The notes: a model not told the origin generated them from the letters alone. Positions 28,242 to 36,386 are shown, counted from the stretch's first letter. The stretch is DNA of 64,000 nt from Flavobacterium sp. 1 (GCF_002797935.1 NZ_PGER01000001.1:558001-622000); one strand, 5' to 3'. Numbers and translations are program-made.

Positions 28242-28934
28242 TTAGTAAGTATCTATTATCGTGGTTACTATTTTGGATTGTTCTAGGTTTGATGGCGCTA
28301 CAACATTTTCCTCTAGCGGAGTTTTGGTACCATATCTTTCTGCTAATATTGCTTGAACCCGAATGTCTTTTAAATTAAAATCTTTCAATTTTTGTAATGG
28401 ACACAATTCGATTCCAGCTCCGTTTTTGTATATTTTCCAGATCAATTCTGAGCAATATATTTTATCATCAGACCATTCAAAATAGAGGTCATAATCTTTG
28501 TTGTTTAATGATTTTCCATAGGCTTTCATTTTTTGCAGTGTTTCAGCATTGAGTATAGTTGACGCATTTTTTAATCGAGTTACTACAAAATGATTTTCTT
28601 TTCCGTGGGTAATCCAAGCTTCGAGAGGAGTATATTTTACAGGCTGTACCGCTTCAAAAACATACTTTTTCCCTTTCTCAATAAAAACAATGCCACAAAG
28701 AGAAAACTTAGAATTGGTTGCTATTCTAACCGCTTCACATTGTTTGGATTCTGAAGTCTGAAAAATCATGTCGCCTTCTTGAATTTTGTCTAACAAATTT
28801 TCAGGACGTTTGCCAAAAAGAATATTTCCAAACATGGAATTGGCAATGAACAAAGCACAGCCAAAACTCATCAGAAAGGTGATTATCGCAAAAAGATATT
28901 TCGTTTTTTTCATGCCTTTGCTTTTGGATTCCAT
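28242..28934 (-). CDS. YiiX/YebB-like (permuted NlpC/P60) cysteine hydrolase, likely missing its His
   Basis: 230 residues with an N-terminal membrane anchor (about 12-33). The fold marks are KIQEGDMIFQ, the GIVF-VFEAVQPVKYTPLEAWI block, and the cysteine motif YCSELIWKIYKNG. In this family the block before GIV normally contains SH; here it reads FSLCGIV, so the expected catalytic His is Leu. The nucleophile Cys is kept. Family enzymes are predicted lipid or amide hydrolases. It lies 3 nt before the regulator gene and likely shares its transcript. Confidence 0.78.
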   Translation of the reverse strand: MESKSKGMKKTKYLFAIITFLMSFGCALFIANSMFGNILFGKRPENLLDKIQEGDMIFQTSESKQCEAVRIATNSKFSLCGIVFIEKGKKYVFEAVQPVKYTPLEAWITHGKENHFVVTRLKNASTILNAETLQKMKAYGKSLNNKDYDLYFEWSDDKIYCSELIWKIYKNGAGIELCPLQKLKDFNLKDIRVQAILAERYGTKTPLEENVVAPSNLEQSKIVTTIIDTY

Positions 28935-29003
28935 ATTATTCCTTAAAGATTCACTATTTTATTAATTTTGCAGTTATTATGTTTTTTATCTGAATACTGC
29001 TTT

Positions 29004-29609
29004 CTAATTCCTGTCGTACTTAAAGTGCATCATACTTCCATAAATAATGTGGCAGAGTCCGAAACCCAATGCCCAAAATTCTAATCCATATCCAGAAAAT
29101 TCGGTAGCCAAAAGTCCTATTATGATAATCGTGATGCCTAAATAGCGCACATCTCTTAAGGTATATTTGCTTGCATTTACGCAGGATAATCCATAAAAAA
29201 TAAGGGTTACAGGAGCTATTAAACCGTAGCTTCCGTTTCGCAGTAATAACAGTCCGAAAACTCCTCCGGTAATCAGCGGAATCAGGAAGTTGATTAACAT
29301 TCTTTTGGAAGAAGAATTCCAAGCTGTTCCTCCTTCTTTTTTCGCTTTATTAATAGTAAGCATTAATGCTGTTCCGACAGATAAAAACAAAACGCTAAAA
29401 GCAGTTAAGACAAGCATTTTGAATGTATTGCTCTCCAAAGTGATAATGTTGCTGTCGTGATTTTGGATTAATTCATGACCAATATAGGCACCAATCAAAG
29501 CGTAAACACCAGCCAAAATTCCAGACAAACCACTCAATGAGATAAACTGTGTGGATCTGTTCATCATGTTTTTTATATCACTAATGTCTTGTAAATATTT
29601 CTCTTCCAT
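29004..29609 (-). CDS. Membrane protein of unknown function
   Basis: 201 residues from the ATG at 29609 (MEEKYLQDISDIKNMMNRST). An upstream ATG at 29660 would read through the palindrome at 29619-29635. Six hydrophobic segments, starting with ISLSGLSGILAGVYALIGAYIG. Gene order (this gene, hydrolase, winged-helix regulator) suggests one transcript under the palindrome. Similar proteins are common beside winged-helix regulators in flavobacteria; no function is known to me. Confidence 0.7.
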   Translation of the reverse strand: MEEKYLQDISDIKNMMNRSTQFISLSGLSGILAGVYALIGAYIGHELIQNHDSNIITLESNTFKMLVLTAFSVLFLSVGTALMLTINKAKKEGGTAWNSSSKRMLINFLIPLITGGVFGLLLLRNGSYGLIAPVTLIFYGLSCVNASKYTLRDVRYLGITIIIIGLLATEFSGYGLEFWALGFGLCHIIYGSMMHFKYDRN

Positions 29610-29618
29610 ATATAAAGT

Positions 29619-29635
29619 ACTTTGAATTACAAAGT
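29619..29635. promoter_or_regulatory. Palindromic operator candidate, site 2
   Basis: ACTTTGAATTACAAAGT, 10 nt upstream of the ATG at 29609. It shares all but one centre base with the site at 27905-27921, including flanking bases. It would place the regulator's own gene under the same control. Confidence 0.65.
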
Positions 29636-29685
29636 AAATGATAAAATTTATAATTTGCAATACTATTTTTAATTATTTTTATGGA

Positions 29686-30036
29686 ATGAAGCTAACAGAC
29701 GAATATATCTACCGCCAACCCGAAAAGTATCAAGCAATACTACTGCATTTGATTAGCGTATTTGAACAGCAAATTCCTGAATTAGTATTGCTTTTTAAAT
29801 GGGGAATACCTTATTTCTATTACAATAAAAGACCATTTTGTTATTTGGCGCCCAATCACAAAAAAGGCTTTGTCGATGCTGGTTTTGCTAGAGGATTTGA
29901 ACTGAGAGGAAACCAAGAGTGTCTTATTGGCGAAAAAAGGAATACTGTAAAATCATTGCGCTACTATAATTTAGAGGATATTGATAATGCTGTTCTGATT
30001 GATGTGATAAGCGAAGCTGTTACTTTGTATAAATAA
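29686..30036 (+). CDS. DUF1801 domain protein
   Basis: 116 residues from the ATG at 29686 (MKLTDEYIYRQPEKYQAIL). It shows the DUF1801 pattern with LLFKWGIPYFYYNKRPFCYL and the GFVDAGFARGFEL strand region, an alpha-beta fold of the YdhG type with unknown function, possibly metal or heme related. It is divergent from the membrane-protein gene and monocistronic, ended by a terminator directly after the stop. Confidence 0.8.
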   Translation: MKLTDEYIYRQPEKYQAILLHLISVFEQQIPELVLLFKWGIPYFYYNKRPFCYLAPNHKKGFVDAGFARGFELRGNQECLIGEKRNTVKSLRYYNLEDIDNAVLIDVISEAVTLYK

Positions 30037-30060
30037 AAAAATCTCCCGAAGGAGATTTTT
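30037..30060 (+). terminator. Terminator after the DUF1801 gene
   Basis: Stem AAAAATCTCC/GGAGATTTTT with loop CGAA. It also ends the convergent barrel gene. The same hairpin core recurs at 31001-31016 after the paralogous barrel gene. Confidence 0.75.
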
Positions 30061-30078
30061 ATTATCTGATAAGAAGAT

Positions 30079-30939
30079 TTACAATCTGAAGATACCACCA
30101 AAAGAAATAATAGTTTCTCCATACCAAAAGTGGTGCTGTGCATGGTCATCAGTATATGTAGTCCTTACATCGGTCATATTGATATAACCGCCTTTTAATT
30201 CCGTTTGCATATAAAAATGCTTGAAGAAAGTGAAATTCAAACCTGCATCTGCAGAGAATCCGTAACCCGAAATATGAAACTCATCATGTCTTTGTTTTCC
30301 CAGAACGGTAGCATCTGTTCTTGGCACCAATATCCCCATGCCAAGTCCTTGAGTGAAATTCAGCTGAAAAATATCAGTATTTCTGATGCCGAATAATGAA
30401 GAAATATCTACATAATGAGCAGCTTCGGTAAAAACATAATTTAATCCGTTGGTATGCTCAAACTTTAAAAACTTACCATCAGACAAATCTACTGATTCAT
30501 TGTTGTAGGTTCCGTTGAATTGAGAACCAACTTCAGATGAAGGCAAATTAATACTTCCATTAATCATCGCTGTCTGATTTTGGGTCATTACATATTTCAT
30601 GTGATCAATACCAATAGAAACATTAAACTTGTCGTGAAAGAAATATCCAACTTTCCAATTGGTCTGAGACGAGGTTAAACTTCCCGGTTTAATATAATCG
30701 ATATTCCATCCTTTTGGCAAATCATGCGACTGTGCATTTTCTACAGTAAAATTATATCCTTCTCCCTCAAAATGAATATCAGAAGTAGTGTAATAAGCTC
30801 TGTTTCCTCCCCAGTGTGCAAAGAATTTCCCTTTGTTGTGAGCAGTGTACAATTCTGTAGCTGGAGCATTGTCTTGTGCGAAGGTATTAACAGTAAAGAA
30901 AAGAACTAAAAAAGCAGTATGTAAAATTTTTGTTTTCAA
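30079..30939 (-). CDS. Outer-membrane beta-barrel protein, paralogue 1
   Basis: 286 residues: signal peptide (about 1-21, ending NTFAQ), then alternating aromatic strands and a C-terminal FGGIFRL typical of barrel ends. It aligns along its length with the next gene upstream (30-95 and the last 100 residues especially, with shared GKFF..WGGNR and IDHMKYVM/WDHMKYVM). The start codon is TTG at 30939, the same as in the paralogue, preceding the conserved MKTK-type signal. Function unknown; the barrel is inferred from sequence pattern. Confidence 0.72.
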   Translation of the reverse strand: MKTKILHTAFLVLFFTVNTFAQDNAPATELYTAHNKGKFFAHWGGNRAYYTTSDIHFEGEGYNFTVENAQSHDLPKGWNIDYIKPGSLTSSQTNWKVGYFFHDKFNVSIGIDHMKYVMTQNQTAMINGSINLPSSEVGSQFNGTYNNESVDLSDGKFLKFEHTNGLNYVFTEAAHYVDISSLFGIRNTDIFQLNFTQGLGMGILVPRTDATVLGKQRHDEFHISGYGFSADAGLNFTFFKHFYMQTELKGGYINMTDVRTTYTDDHAQHHFWYGETIISFGGIFRL

Positions 30940-31000
30940 TGTCTTTAAATTTGATTAATAATTTTTATTAAAGTAACTAAAATCTATCTTATAATAAAAA

Positions 31001-31016
31001 ATCTCCCGAAGGAGAT
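31001..31016 (-). terminator. Hairpin after barrel paralogue 2
   Basis: ATCTCC-CGAA loop region-GGAGAT, the same core as 30037-30060, lying between the two barrel genes. It was probably copied with the gene. Confidence 0.5.
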
Positions 31017-31038
31017 CTTGATTTTATGTGAGACTATT

Positions 31039-31953
31039 TTATAATCTAAAAATACCTCCAAAAGCAATAATTCTTTGGAAAAAGAAGAAATTTTGTGAAG
31101 CTTTATCATCACTATTTGTTGTTGTTCTAATATCTTGCATGTTGATGTAACCCGTTTTTAGCTCACCTTGTAGATAGAAATATTTGAAAAACGTAAAGTT
31201 AATTCCCGCTTTTGCAGATAAACCATATCCAGAAACGTGAAAATCATCATGACGAGGCATTCCTAACAAAGTAGTATTTGTTTTTGGATATAAAAGCCCG
31301 GCTCCTAAACCTTCAGTTAAGTTAATCTGAACTTTATCTGTATTTGGTAATTTAAATAATTTCGAAATATCGTCATGTCTGGAAACCTCAGTATTAATAT
31401 AGTTCAAACCATCTGTATGTTCGTACATTAAAAAAGCAGTACCATTTGGCTGAACAACATTTTTCTCAAAACCACCTTCCTGAGCACCACCTTGAGACAT
31501 ATCTACAGGAGTATTATTATAAACTCCGTTGTAAATAGATCCAGATTGATCAGCAGGTAAATTAATATAACCAGTTACATTAGCCGTTTGAGCTTGGCTC
31601 ATTACATATTTCATGTGATCCCAACCAATAGCAACACTGTAATGGTCGTTAATGAAATATCCCATTCTAAAGTTAGTTTGCGGAATTGTCATGTTAGCAG
31701 GATTCACGTAATCAACATGCCAACCTTTTGGTTTGTCGTGAGCAACCATATTATCAACTGTAAAGTTGTAATCTTTTCCTCTGAAGTTCACATCAGATTC
31801 AGTATAGCTTTCTCTGTTACCACCCCATGAAATGAAGAATTTACCTTTATTGTGTGCAGTAAATTTTTCAGTAATTTGCATGCTGTCTTGTGCAAAAGCA
31901 CTAATTATAAGAAAAAAGGATAAAAAAGCCGAGTAGAATAATTTTGTTTTCAA
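31039..31953 (-). CDS. Outer-membrane beta-barrel protein, paralogue 2
   Basis: 304 residues with signal peptide (about 1-21, ending SAFAQ) and C-terminal AFGGIFRL. It is a tandem paralogue of 30079-30939, with an extra Gly-rich insert near residue 155 (SQGGAQEGGFEKNV). Like its partner it begins with TTG (31953). It lies 18 nt downstream of kdsA and may share its transcript. I do not recognise the family; an outer-membrane location fits signal and barrel pattern. Confidence 0.72.
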   Translation of the reverse strand: MKTKLFYSAFLSFFLIISAFAQDSMQITEKFTAHNKGKFFISWGGNRESYTESDVNFRGKDYNFTVDNMVAHDKPKGWHVDYVNPANMTIPQTNFRMGYFINDHYSVAIGWDHMKYVMSQAQTANVTGYINLPADQSGSIYNGVYNNTPVDMSQGGAQEGGFEKNVVQPNGTAFLMYEHTDGLNYINTEVSRHDDISKLFKLPNTDKVQINLTEGLGAGLLYPKTNTTLLGMPRHDDFHVSGYGLSAKAGINFTFFKYFYLQGELKTGYINMQDIRTTTNSDDKASQNFFFFQRIIAFGGIFRL

Positions 31954-31971
31954 TCTGTAGGTTTTAAAATT

Positions 31972-32790
31972 TTAGAATTGGTTTATGGTTTTTCTAATGG
32001 CAACCAATTTATTCATCAATGGTTCAAAGTAATCTAGGTGTAACATATTAGCACCATCACTTTTAGCATTAGCTGGGTCAAAATGAGTTTCGATAAAAAT
32101 ACCATCTACGCCAACAGCGATACCGGCTTTGGCAACGGTTTCAATCATATCAGGTCTTCCCCCGGTAACTCCTGCAGTTTGATTTGGCTGTTGTAAAGAG
32201 TGCGTTACATCCAGAATTGTGCTGGCGTATTGCTGCATAGTTGGAATACCGCGGTAATCAACAATCATATCTTGGTAACCAAACATAGTCCCGCGGTCTG
32301 TAACCATTACATTTTGATTGTTGCAGTCCAATACTTTTTGTACAGCATGTTTCATGCTTTCAGGACTCATAAATTGCCCTTTTTTCAAGTTTACTACTTT
32401 TCCGGTATTGGCAGCAGCCACAACTAAATCAGTTTGACGAACAAGAAATGCAGGAATTTGCAAAACATCTACATATTCTGCAGCCATAACAGCATCTTCG
32501 TTAGTATGAATATCGGTTACAGTTGGCACACCAAAAGTTTTGGATACTTTTTCAAGTATTTTAAGTGCTTTTTCATCACCAATTCCAGAGAAACTGTCAA
32601 TTCTGGAACGGTTCGCTTTCTTAAAAGATCCTTTGAAAACATAAGGAATTTGTAATTTATCAGTAATGCCAACCAATCGTTCGGCGATTCGCATTGCCAT
32701 TTCTTCACCTTCTATAGCACATGGACCAGCAAGCAAAAAGAAGTTACCGCTCTCAGTATGTTTGATTTGAGGTATATTTTGTATGTTCAT
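31972..32790 (-). CDS. kdsA: 3-deoxy-8-phosphooctulonate synthase
   Basis: 272 residues from the ATG at 32790. KdsA joins arabinose-5-phosphate and phosphoenolpyruvate to Kdo-8-phosphate for lipopolysaccharide. Seen are FLLAGPCAIEG, KGSFKKANRSR, QIPAFLVRQTDL and VTDRGTMFGYQDMIVD, the normal order of the family. The longer frame to 32814 is rejected because a -7 box at 32812-32819 overlaps it. A barrel gene follows after 18 nt. Confidence 0.95.
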   Translation of the reverse strand: MNIQNIPQIKHTESGNFFLLAGPCAIEGEEMAMRIAERLVGITDKLQIPYVFKGSFKKANRSRIDSFSGIGDEKALKILEKVSKTFGVPTVTDIHTNEDAVMAAEYVDVLQIPAFLVRQTDLVVAAANTGKVVNLKKGQFMSPESMKHAVQKVLDCNNQNVMVTDRGTMFGYQDMIVDYRGIPTMQQYASTILDVTHSLQQPNQTAGVTGGRPDMIETVAKAGIAVGVDGIFIETHFDPANAKSDGANMLHLDYFEPLMNKLVAIRKTINQF

Positions 32791-32811
32791 ATTGTGTTTT
32801 TTTTGAAAGTG

Positions 32812-32819
32812 CAAAGGTA
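32812..32819 (-). promoter_or_regulatory. -7 box TACCTTTG of kdsA
   Basis: A perfect TAnnTTTG box on the minus strand, 21 nt before the ATG at 32790. Confidence 0.55.
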
Positions 32820-32878
32820 ATCTGAATTTGCGGTTTCCGAATTAGATTTTGTATTTATTTTTAAAAGCATCAGCGCAA

Positions 32879-33032
32879 TAATTAGGAGCTTAATCCAGCT
32901 ATTCGTTACAAGTCCTCCTTCAAAAAACTTTTTTTCTAAAGTAATAAAAGGAGCTTCCTGCCGGTCGCTCTTTTATTACTAGAAAAAATAGTTTTTTTTC
33001 AGTCCGGGCTTTCCACTTCTATCTGGGCTAGG
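32879..33032. repeat. Dispersed intergenic repeat, copy B
   Basis: Begins AATTAGGAGCT, then TCCAGCTATTCGTT, and ends CTTCTATCTGGGCTAGG, as in copy A read on the minus strand. Its middle is a different hairpin (AGTAATAAAAGGAGC against GCTCTTTTATTACT). It fills most of the gap between the kdsA and lipoprotein genes. Confidence 0.7.
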
Positions 33033-33049
33033 AGAATAAGTGTTTGTGA

Positions 33050-33499
33050 TTATAATTTTTTCAGACTAAGACCTACTGGAACCATCAGCTGACCTCTTTC
33101 ATAAATGTTCAGATACAAAATAATCGGAGTTTTTAAGCCTTTCCATTTTAACTCATATACATCAAGAAAACCGGCTCCCATGTCACTTGTTTTAGTTGGA
33201 AACGGGCAGCAGTTTTCTAATTTGGTAAAAGTTATTTTTTCTCCCTTTGGTCCCGCCAAAGCATTCAGGAAATATCGCTGGTTGATTGTGTCATTCTTTG
33301 TGTCTCCATAAAAGATGTTGATAGGGTAATCTTTATTATAGCCATATTTTTTGTCTTTGCTGTAGGCCGTAATTACAAATGCATTGTTTTTTACAACAGG
33401 AAATGGTGCAGAATTGTCTACATTTTTTATTGAAGATTTAATGCTTCCGCAAGAAGTCATAAGCAGGGCTAAGGTAATGAATAAGATTATTTTTTTCAT
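33050..33499 (-). CDS. Lipoprotein of unknown function
   Basis: 149 residues with lipobox MTSCGS (Cys17). The mature part contains AFVITAYSKDKKYGYNKDYPINIFYG and CCPFPTKTSDMGAGFLDVYELKW, with two adjacent cysteines. Similar lipoproteins occur widely in flavobacteria, without known role. A -7 box at 33538-33545 suggests it is transcribed alone. Confidence 0.72.
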   Translation of the reverse strand: MKKIILFITLALLMTSCGSIKSSIKNVDNSAPFPVVKNNAFVITAYSKDKKYGYNKDYPINIFYGDTKNDTINQRYFLNALAGPKGEKITFTKLENCCPFPTKTSDMGAGFLDVYELKWKGLKTPIILYLNIYERGQLMVPVGLSLKKL

Positions 33500-33537
33500 T
33501 TTGACGGTTTAAAATTTTAGGTGATGCGATTCTACTA

Positions 33538-33545
33538 CAAATATA
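33538..33545 (-). promoter_or_regulatory. -7 box TATATTTG of the lipoprotein gene
   Basis: A perfect TAnnTTTG box on the minus strand, 38 nt before the ATG at 33499. Confidence 0.5.
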
Positions 33546-33637
33546 AAAAGAACTTTACTCGATTATCAAAATCTAATCAGAAACCGCATAAAATTTTGTC
33601 AAAAAACAGATGAATAGATAGATATATCAAAATCTTT

Positions 33638-33645
33638 TATATTTG
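33638..33645 (+). promoter_or_regulatory. -7 box TATATTTG of the YeeE/YedE operon
   Basis: A perfect TAnnTTTG box, 19 nt before the ATG at 33665. Confidence 0.55.
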
Positions 33646-33664
33646 TAATCAAAACGGATAAACT

Positions 33665-34222
33665 ATGAACGCAATTTTTCAAACATGGCCTTGGTATGTT
33701 TCGGGCTTTTTAATAGGAATGGTGATGCTCACACTAATCTATTTTGGAAAGAATTTTGGTATGTCTACCAATCTTCAATCGTTGTGTTCCATGACCGGGT
33801 TAGGAAAGCGTATTGCTTATTTTGATTTTGACTGGAAAGCAAACAGATGGAATTTTGTTGTAGTTCTTGGTGCTATGGCGGGAGGTTTTGTTGCCATGCA
33901 TTTTATGAGTGATCCTTCTAATGTTTCAATTAACCCGCAGACAATTGTGCAGCTTTCCCAACTGGGAATTGATGCTCCTGATGGTCAGTTAATGCCAAAA
34001 GCTTTATTTGGAGAACAGATTTGGCAATCTCCCAAAAGTATTCTGATACTTCTTGGTGGCGGAATTTTGATTGGTTTTGGAACACGTTATGCTGGAGGAT
34101 GTACTTCTGGACATGCAATTTCGGGATTGAGTAATCTGCAGTTGCCTTCTTTGAAAGCGGTAATTGGTTTCTTCATCGGCGGATTGATTATGGCTCATTT
34201 TTTATTACCCTTATTATTTTAG
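33665..34222 (+). CDS. YeeE/YedE (sulfur-transport) family membrane protein, first half
   Basis: 185 residues, about four to five transmembrane helices. The family motif with the substrate-binding cysteine is visible as TRYAGGCTSGHAISGLS. YeeE of other bacteria takes up thiosulfate. In Bacteroidota the protein is commonly split into two half-size genes, and the second half follows here after 3 nt. Related split proteins (PmpA/PmpB) are linked to sulfur handling. The substrate is inferred from the family only. Confidence 0.88.
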   Translation: MNAIFQTWPWYVSGFLIGMVMLTLIYFGKNFGMSTNLQSLCSMTGLGKRIAYFDFDWKANRWNFVVVLGAMAGGFVAMHFMSDPSNVSINPQTIVQLSQLGIDAPDGQLMPKALFGEQIWQSPKSILILLGGGILIGFGTRYAGGCTSGHAISGLSNLQLPSLKAVIGFFIGGLIMAHFLLPLLF

Positions 34223-34225
34223 ATT

Positions 34226-34639
34226 ATGAACGTATTAAAATATTTTTTGGTAGGTTTCTTTTTTGGAATCGTGTTAACCAAGTCAGAAGCGGTTTCGTGG
34301 TACCGTATTTATGAAATGTTTCATTTCCAATCTTTCCACATGTACGGAATCATAGGAGTTGCTGTTATGACTGGAATCTTAGGAATCCAAATTATAAAAA
34401 GAAAAAACATCAAAGATATCAAAGGTTTACCTATTGAAATTCAGGAAAAAGAAAAAGGTACTGCCAGATATTTAATTGGAGGGATTTCGTTTGGTTTAGG
34501 CTGGGCATTGGTGGGTTCTTGTCCCGGACCAATTTTTATATTGATAGGTGCAGGATTTTTGCCTGTAATTATTGTGCTTATTGGAGCATTGATTGGAACT
34601 ATTATCTATGGCGCTTTAAAAAGTAAATTGCCTCACTAG
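34226..34639 (+). CDS. YeeE/YedE (sulfur-transport) family membrane protein, second half (DUF6691)
   Basis: 137 residues with four hydrophobic segments and the cysteine motif GWALVGSCPGPIFILIG, the partner of the GGCTSGHA motif in the preceding gene. The 3-nt gap implies coupled translation and a heteromeric transporter. A strong hairpin follows the gene. Confidence 0.88.
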   Translation: MNVLKYFLVGFFFGIVLTKSEAVSWYRIYEMFHFQSFHMYGIIGVAVMTGILGIQIIKRKNIKDIKGLPIEIQEKEKGTARYLIGGISFGLGWALVGSCPGPIFILIGAGFLPVIIVLIGALIGTIIYGALKSKLPH

Positions 34640-34685
34640 ATACTGACTGGTACTGGATCTAAAGTTTAGGTTATTCGCGGTTAAG

Positions 34686-34737
34686 CAGCTGCAAATTAAA
34701 ATGATTAAAACTTTGTAACCATTTTAATTTGCAGCTG
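34686..34737 (+). terminator. Long hairpin after the YeeE/YedE operon
   Basis: A perfect 18-bp inverted repeat (CAGCTGCAAATTAAAATG and complement) with a 16-nt loop, followed by a T-rich run. Confidence 0.7.
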
Positions 34738-34761
34738 TTTCTTTTTTTGTGCGAAGTTAAT

Positions 34762-34945
34762 AACCTGAGTTCGATTAATACATCACAAAACTTGTTTACA
34801 AATAAATTATATCAGTTAATGTTCCTGCAAGGTCTTTTTCGAGACCTTGTAGGTATCTTATCATTAGTATTCATACCTACAAGGTTGAAAAAACCTTGCA
34901 GGATATCCAATAAATAACAAATTATTGAATAATCGAACTCAGGTT
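34762..34945. repeat. MITE-like element with 16-bp terminal inverted repeats
   Basis: AACCTGAGTTCGATTA at the left end and its exact complement at the right end enclose 184 bp without coding capacity. AAT directly flanks both ends, a possible 3-bp target duplication. Inside, CCTGCAAGGT…ACCTTGTAGG and TACCTACAAGGT…ACCTTGCAGG form a nested palindrome. The design is that of a miniature transposable element; its parent IS is not in the window. Together with hairpins this accounts for the gap 34640-35047. Confidence 0.6.
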
Positions 34946-34981
34946 AATATCATTTAAATCTGGAATTTATTGTAATAAAAA

Positions 34982-35014
34982 AGCCTATTCAAGATTGTAC
35001 TTCTTGAATAAGCT
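34982..35014 (-). terminator. Terminator of the prmA-clpS operon
   Basis: AGCCTATTCAAGA against TCTTGAATAAGCT with an A run to the left, which is a T run on the minus strand. It lies 33 nt beyond the clpS stop. Confidence 0.7.
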
Positions 35015-35047
35015 GATAAAAACTCATTTTTGGAATGGTATCGTAAC

Positions 35048-35323
35048 TTAGATTATTTCAGCACTCAAACCTGCTTCTAATAATCCGGTGCATTGTATTT
35101 TTAATTTATCATATTCGCCAGTTTTTACAGTACATTTTCCGTTAAAATGGACTATAAGTGAACATTGTTCTGCTTGAATAGGAGTGTGGCCGCAAACACG
35201 AACTAAAGTTTTAATAACATGGTCAAAAGTATTTACATCGTCATTGTATACTATGATTTCGCTGTTTATAGAAGTAACTTCCTGCTCTCTTCTTTTTTCT
35301 TTTACTTTTTCTATTGTACTCAT
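35048..35323 (-). CDS. clpS: ATP-dependent Clp protease adaptor ClpS
   Basis: 91 residues. ClpS binds N-terminal degron residues and hands substrates to ClpA/ClpC-ClpP. The core IIVYNDDVNTFDHVIKTLVRV and QAEQCSLIVHFNGKCTVKTG are the conserved family segments. It sits 40 nt downstream of prmA on the same strand and ends in a terminator, so the two are probably co-transcribed. Confidence 0.92.
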   Translation of the reverse strand: MSTIEKVKEKRREQEVTSINSEIIVYNDDVNTFDHVIKTLVRVCGHTPIQAEQCSLIVHFNGKCTVKTGEYDKLKIQCTGLLEAGLSAEII

Positions 35324-35363
35324 GCTTTTAGGTTTTTGTACATCGTTAATTTAAAGAATTGTA

Positions 35364-36197
35364 CTAATTTACGTATTTTAATGATACCCAGTTATTTTTT
35401 TGGAACTTTTTTATATAAGTCAGTCCTTTTTCTGTGCAGGAAGAATCAATATAAGGAATGTCTTCTTCGTAGAAACCGCTAAATAATATAGTTCCCTTTG
35501 GGTTCAAACTGTCAACATAGCTTTGCATGTCATTCAGCAAAATATTTCTGTTTATGTTAGCTATGATTAAATCATATTTTTTGTCTTTCAATAAGGCAGC
35601 ATCTCCTTCATAAACGGTTATATGTCTGCAATTATTGCGCTCGGCATTTTCGATAGAGTTCAAATAACACCAGTTGTCAATATCGATGGCATCAATAGGC
35701 TGAGCTCCTTTCATTTCGGCAAGTATTGCCAAAATCGCTGTTCCGCAGCCCATATCTAATGTTTTCATTCCCATAACGTCTATTTCCAGCAAATGCTGAA
35801 TCATCATGTGCGTAGTCTCGTGGTGACCAGTCCCAAAACTCATTTTGGGTTCAATTACAATGTCATATTCGGCATCAGTTTTTGGGTGAAAAGGTGCTCG
35901 AACATGGCAGTTTCCTTCAACATCAATAGGTTCAAAGTTTTTTTCCCATTCTTCGTTCCAATTTACCTGCTCAATTTCTTCGTAGCTATAATCGATTTTA
36001 AATTCTTCTGAATGCAGTATTTGAATGTCATCCAGTATCATTTCATCCCAAAGATTTTTTTGTACGAAGGCCGAAATTCCAGTTTCGGTTTCGGTAAAGC
36101 TTTCAAATGCTTTTTCTCCTAATTCTGCGATTAATATCTCCGATCCCAGTTCTTTAGGTTCTATGGTAAAATGATATCCTATATAAATGTTTGACAT
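35364..36197 (-). CDS. prmA: Ribosomal protein L11 methyltransferase
   Basis: 277 residues from the ATG at 36197 (MSNIYIGYHFTI). The SAM-binding Rossmann core is visible: MSFGTGHHETTHMMIQHL, LDMGCGTAILAILAEMKGA, DIDNWCYLNSIENAERN and IIANINRNILL, the last being the PrmA-type NPPY-like motif. PrmA trimethylates ribosomal protein L11. A -7 box at 36212-36219 supports this start over an open upstream frame. Confidence 0.93.
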   Translation of the reverse strand: MSNIYIGYHFTIEPKELGSEILIAELGEKAFESFTETETGISAFVQKNLWDEMILDDIQILHSEEFKIDYSYEEIEQVNWNEEWEKNFEPIDVEGNCHVRAPFHPKTDAEYDIVIEPKMSFGTGHHETTHMMIQHLLEIDVMGMKTLDMGCGTAILAILAEMKGAQPIDAIDIDNWCYLNSIENAERNNCRHITVYEGDAALLKDKKYDLIIANINRNILLNDMQSYVDSLNPKGTILFSGFYEEDIPYIDSSCTEKGLTYIKKFQKNNWVSLKYVN

Positions 36198-36211
36198 GTT
36201 TAAATTTTTTG

Positions 36212-36219
36212 CAAATATA
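36212..36219 (-). promoter_or_regulatory. -7 box TATATTTG of prmA-clpS
   Basis: A perfect TAnnTTTG box on the minus strand, 14 nt before the ATG at 36197. Confidence 0.55.
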
Positions 36220-36260
36220 ATGATATAAGATGCGCAGGGCAAACGCGGGAGTTATTTTTA

Positions 36261-36386
36261 CCGCAGATTCGCAGATTTTAATAAAAAGGCTATACCAATC
36301 AACCCTTTTTTGAGAAATTTGCGCAAATTGAATTCTTTAAAAATTACAAAATTTAGCTTTTTTAAAATAAATCTGTGAATTTGCAG
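36261..36386. repeat. Degenerate inverted repeat of the CCGCAGATTCGCAG type
   Basis: CGCAGATTCGCAGATTT near 36262 is mirrored by AAATCTGTGAATTTGCAG ending near 36386, with AT-rich sequence between. Short palindromic repeats with this wording are common in flavobacterial intergenic regions. The remainder of the gap 36198-36784 shows only AT-rich sequence and the promoter of the next gene. Confidence 0.45.
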
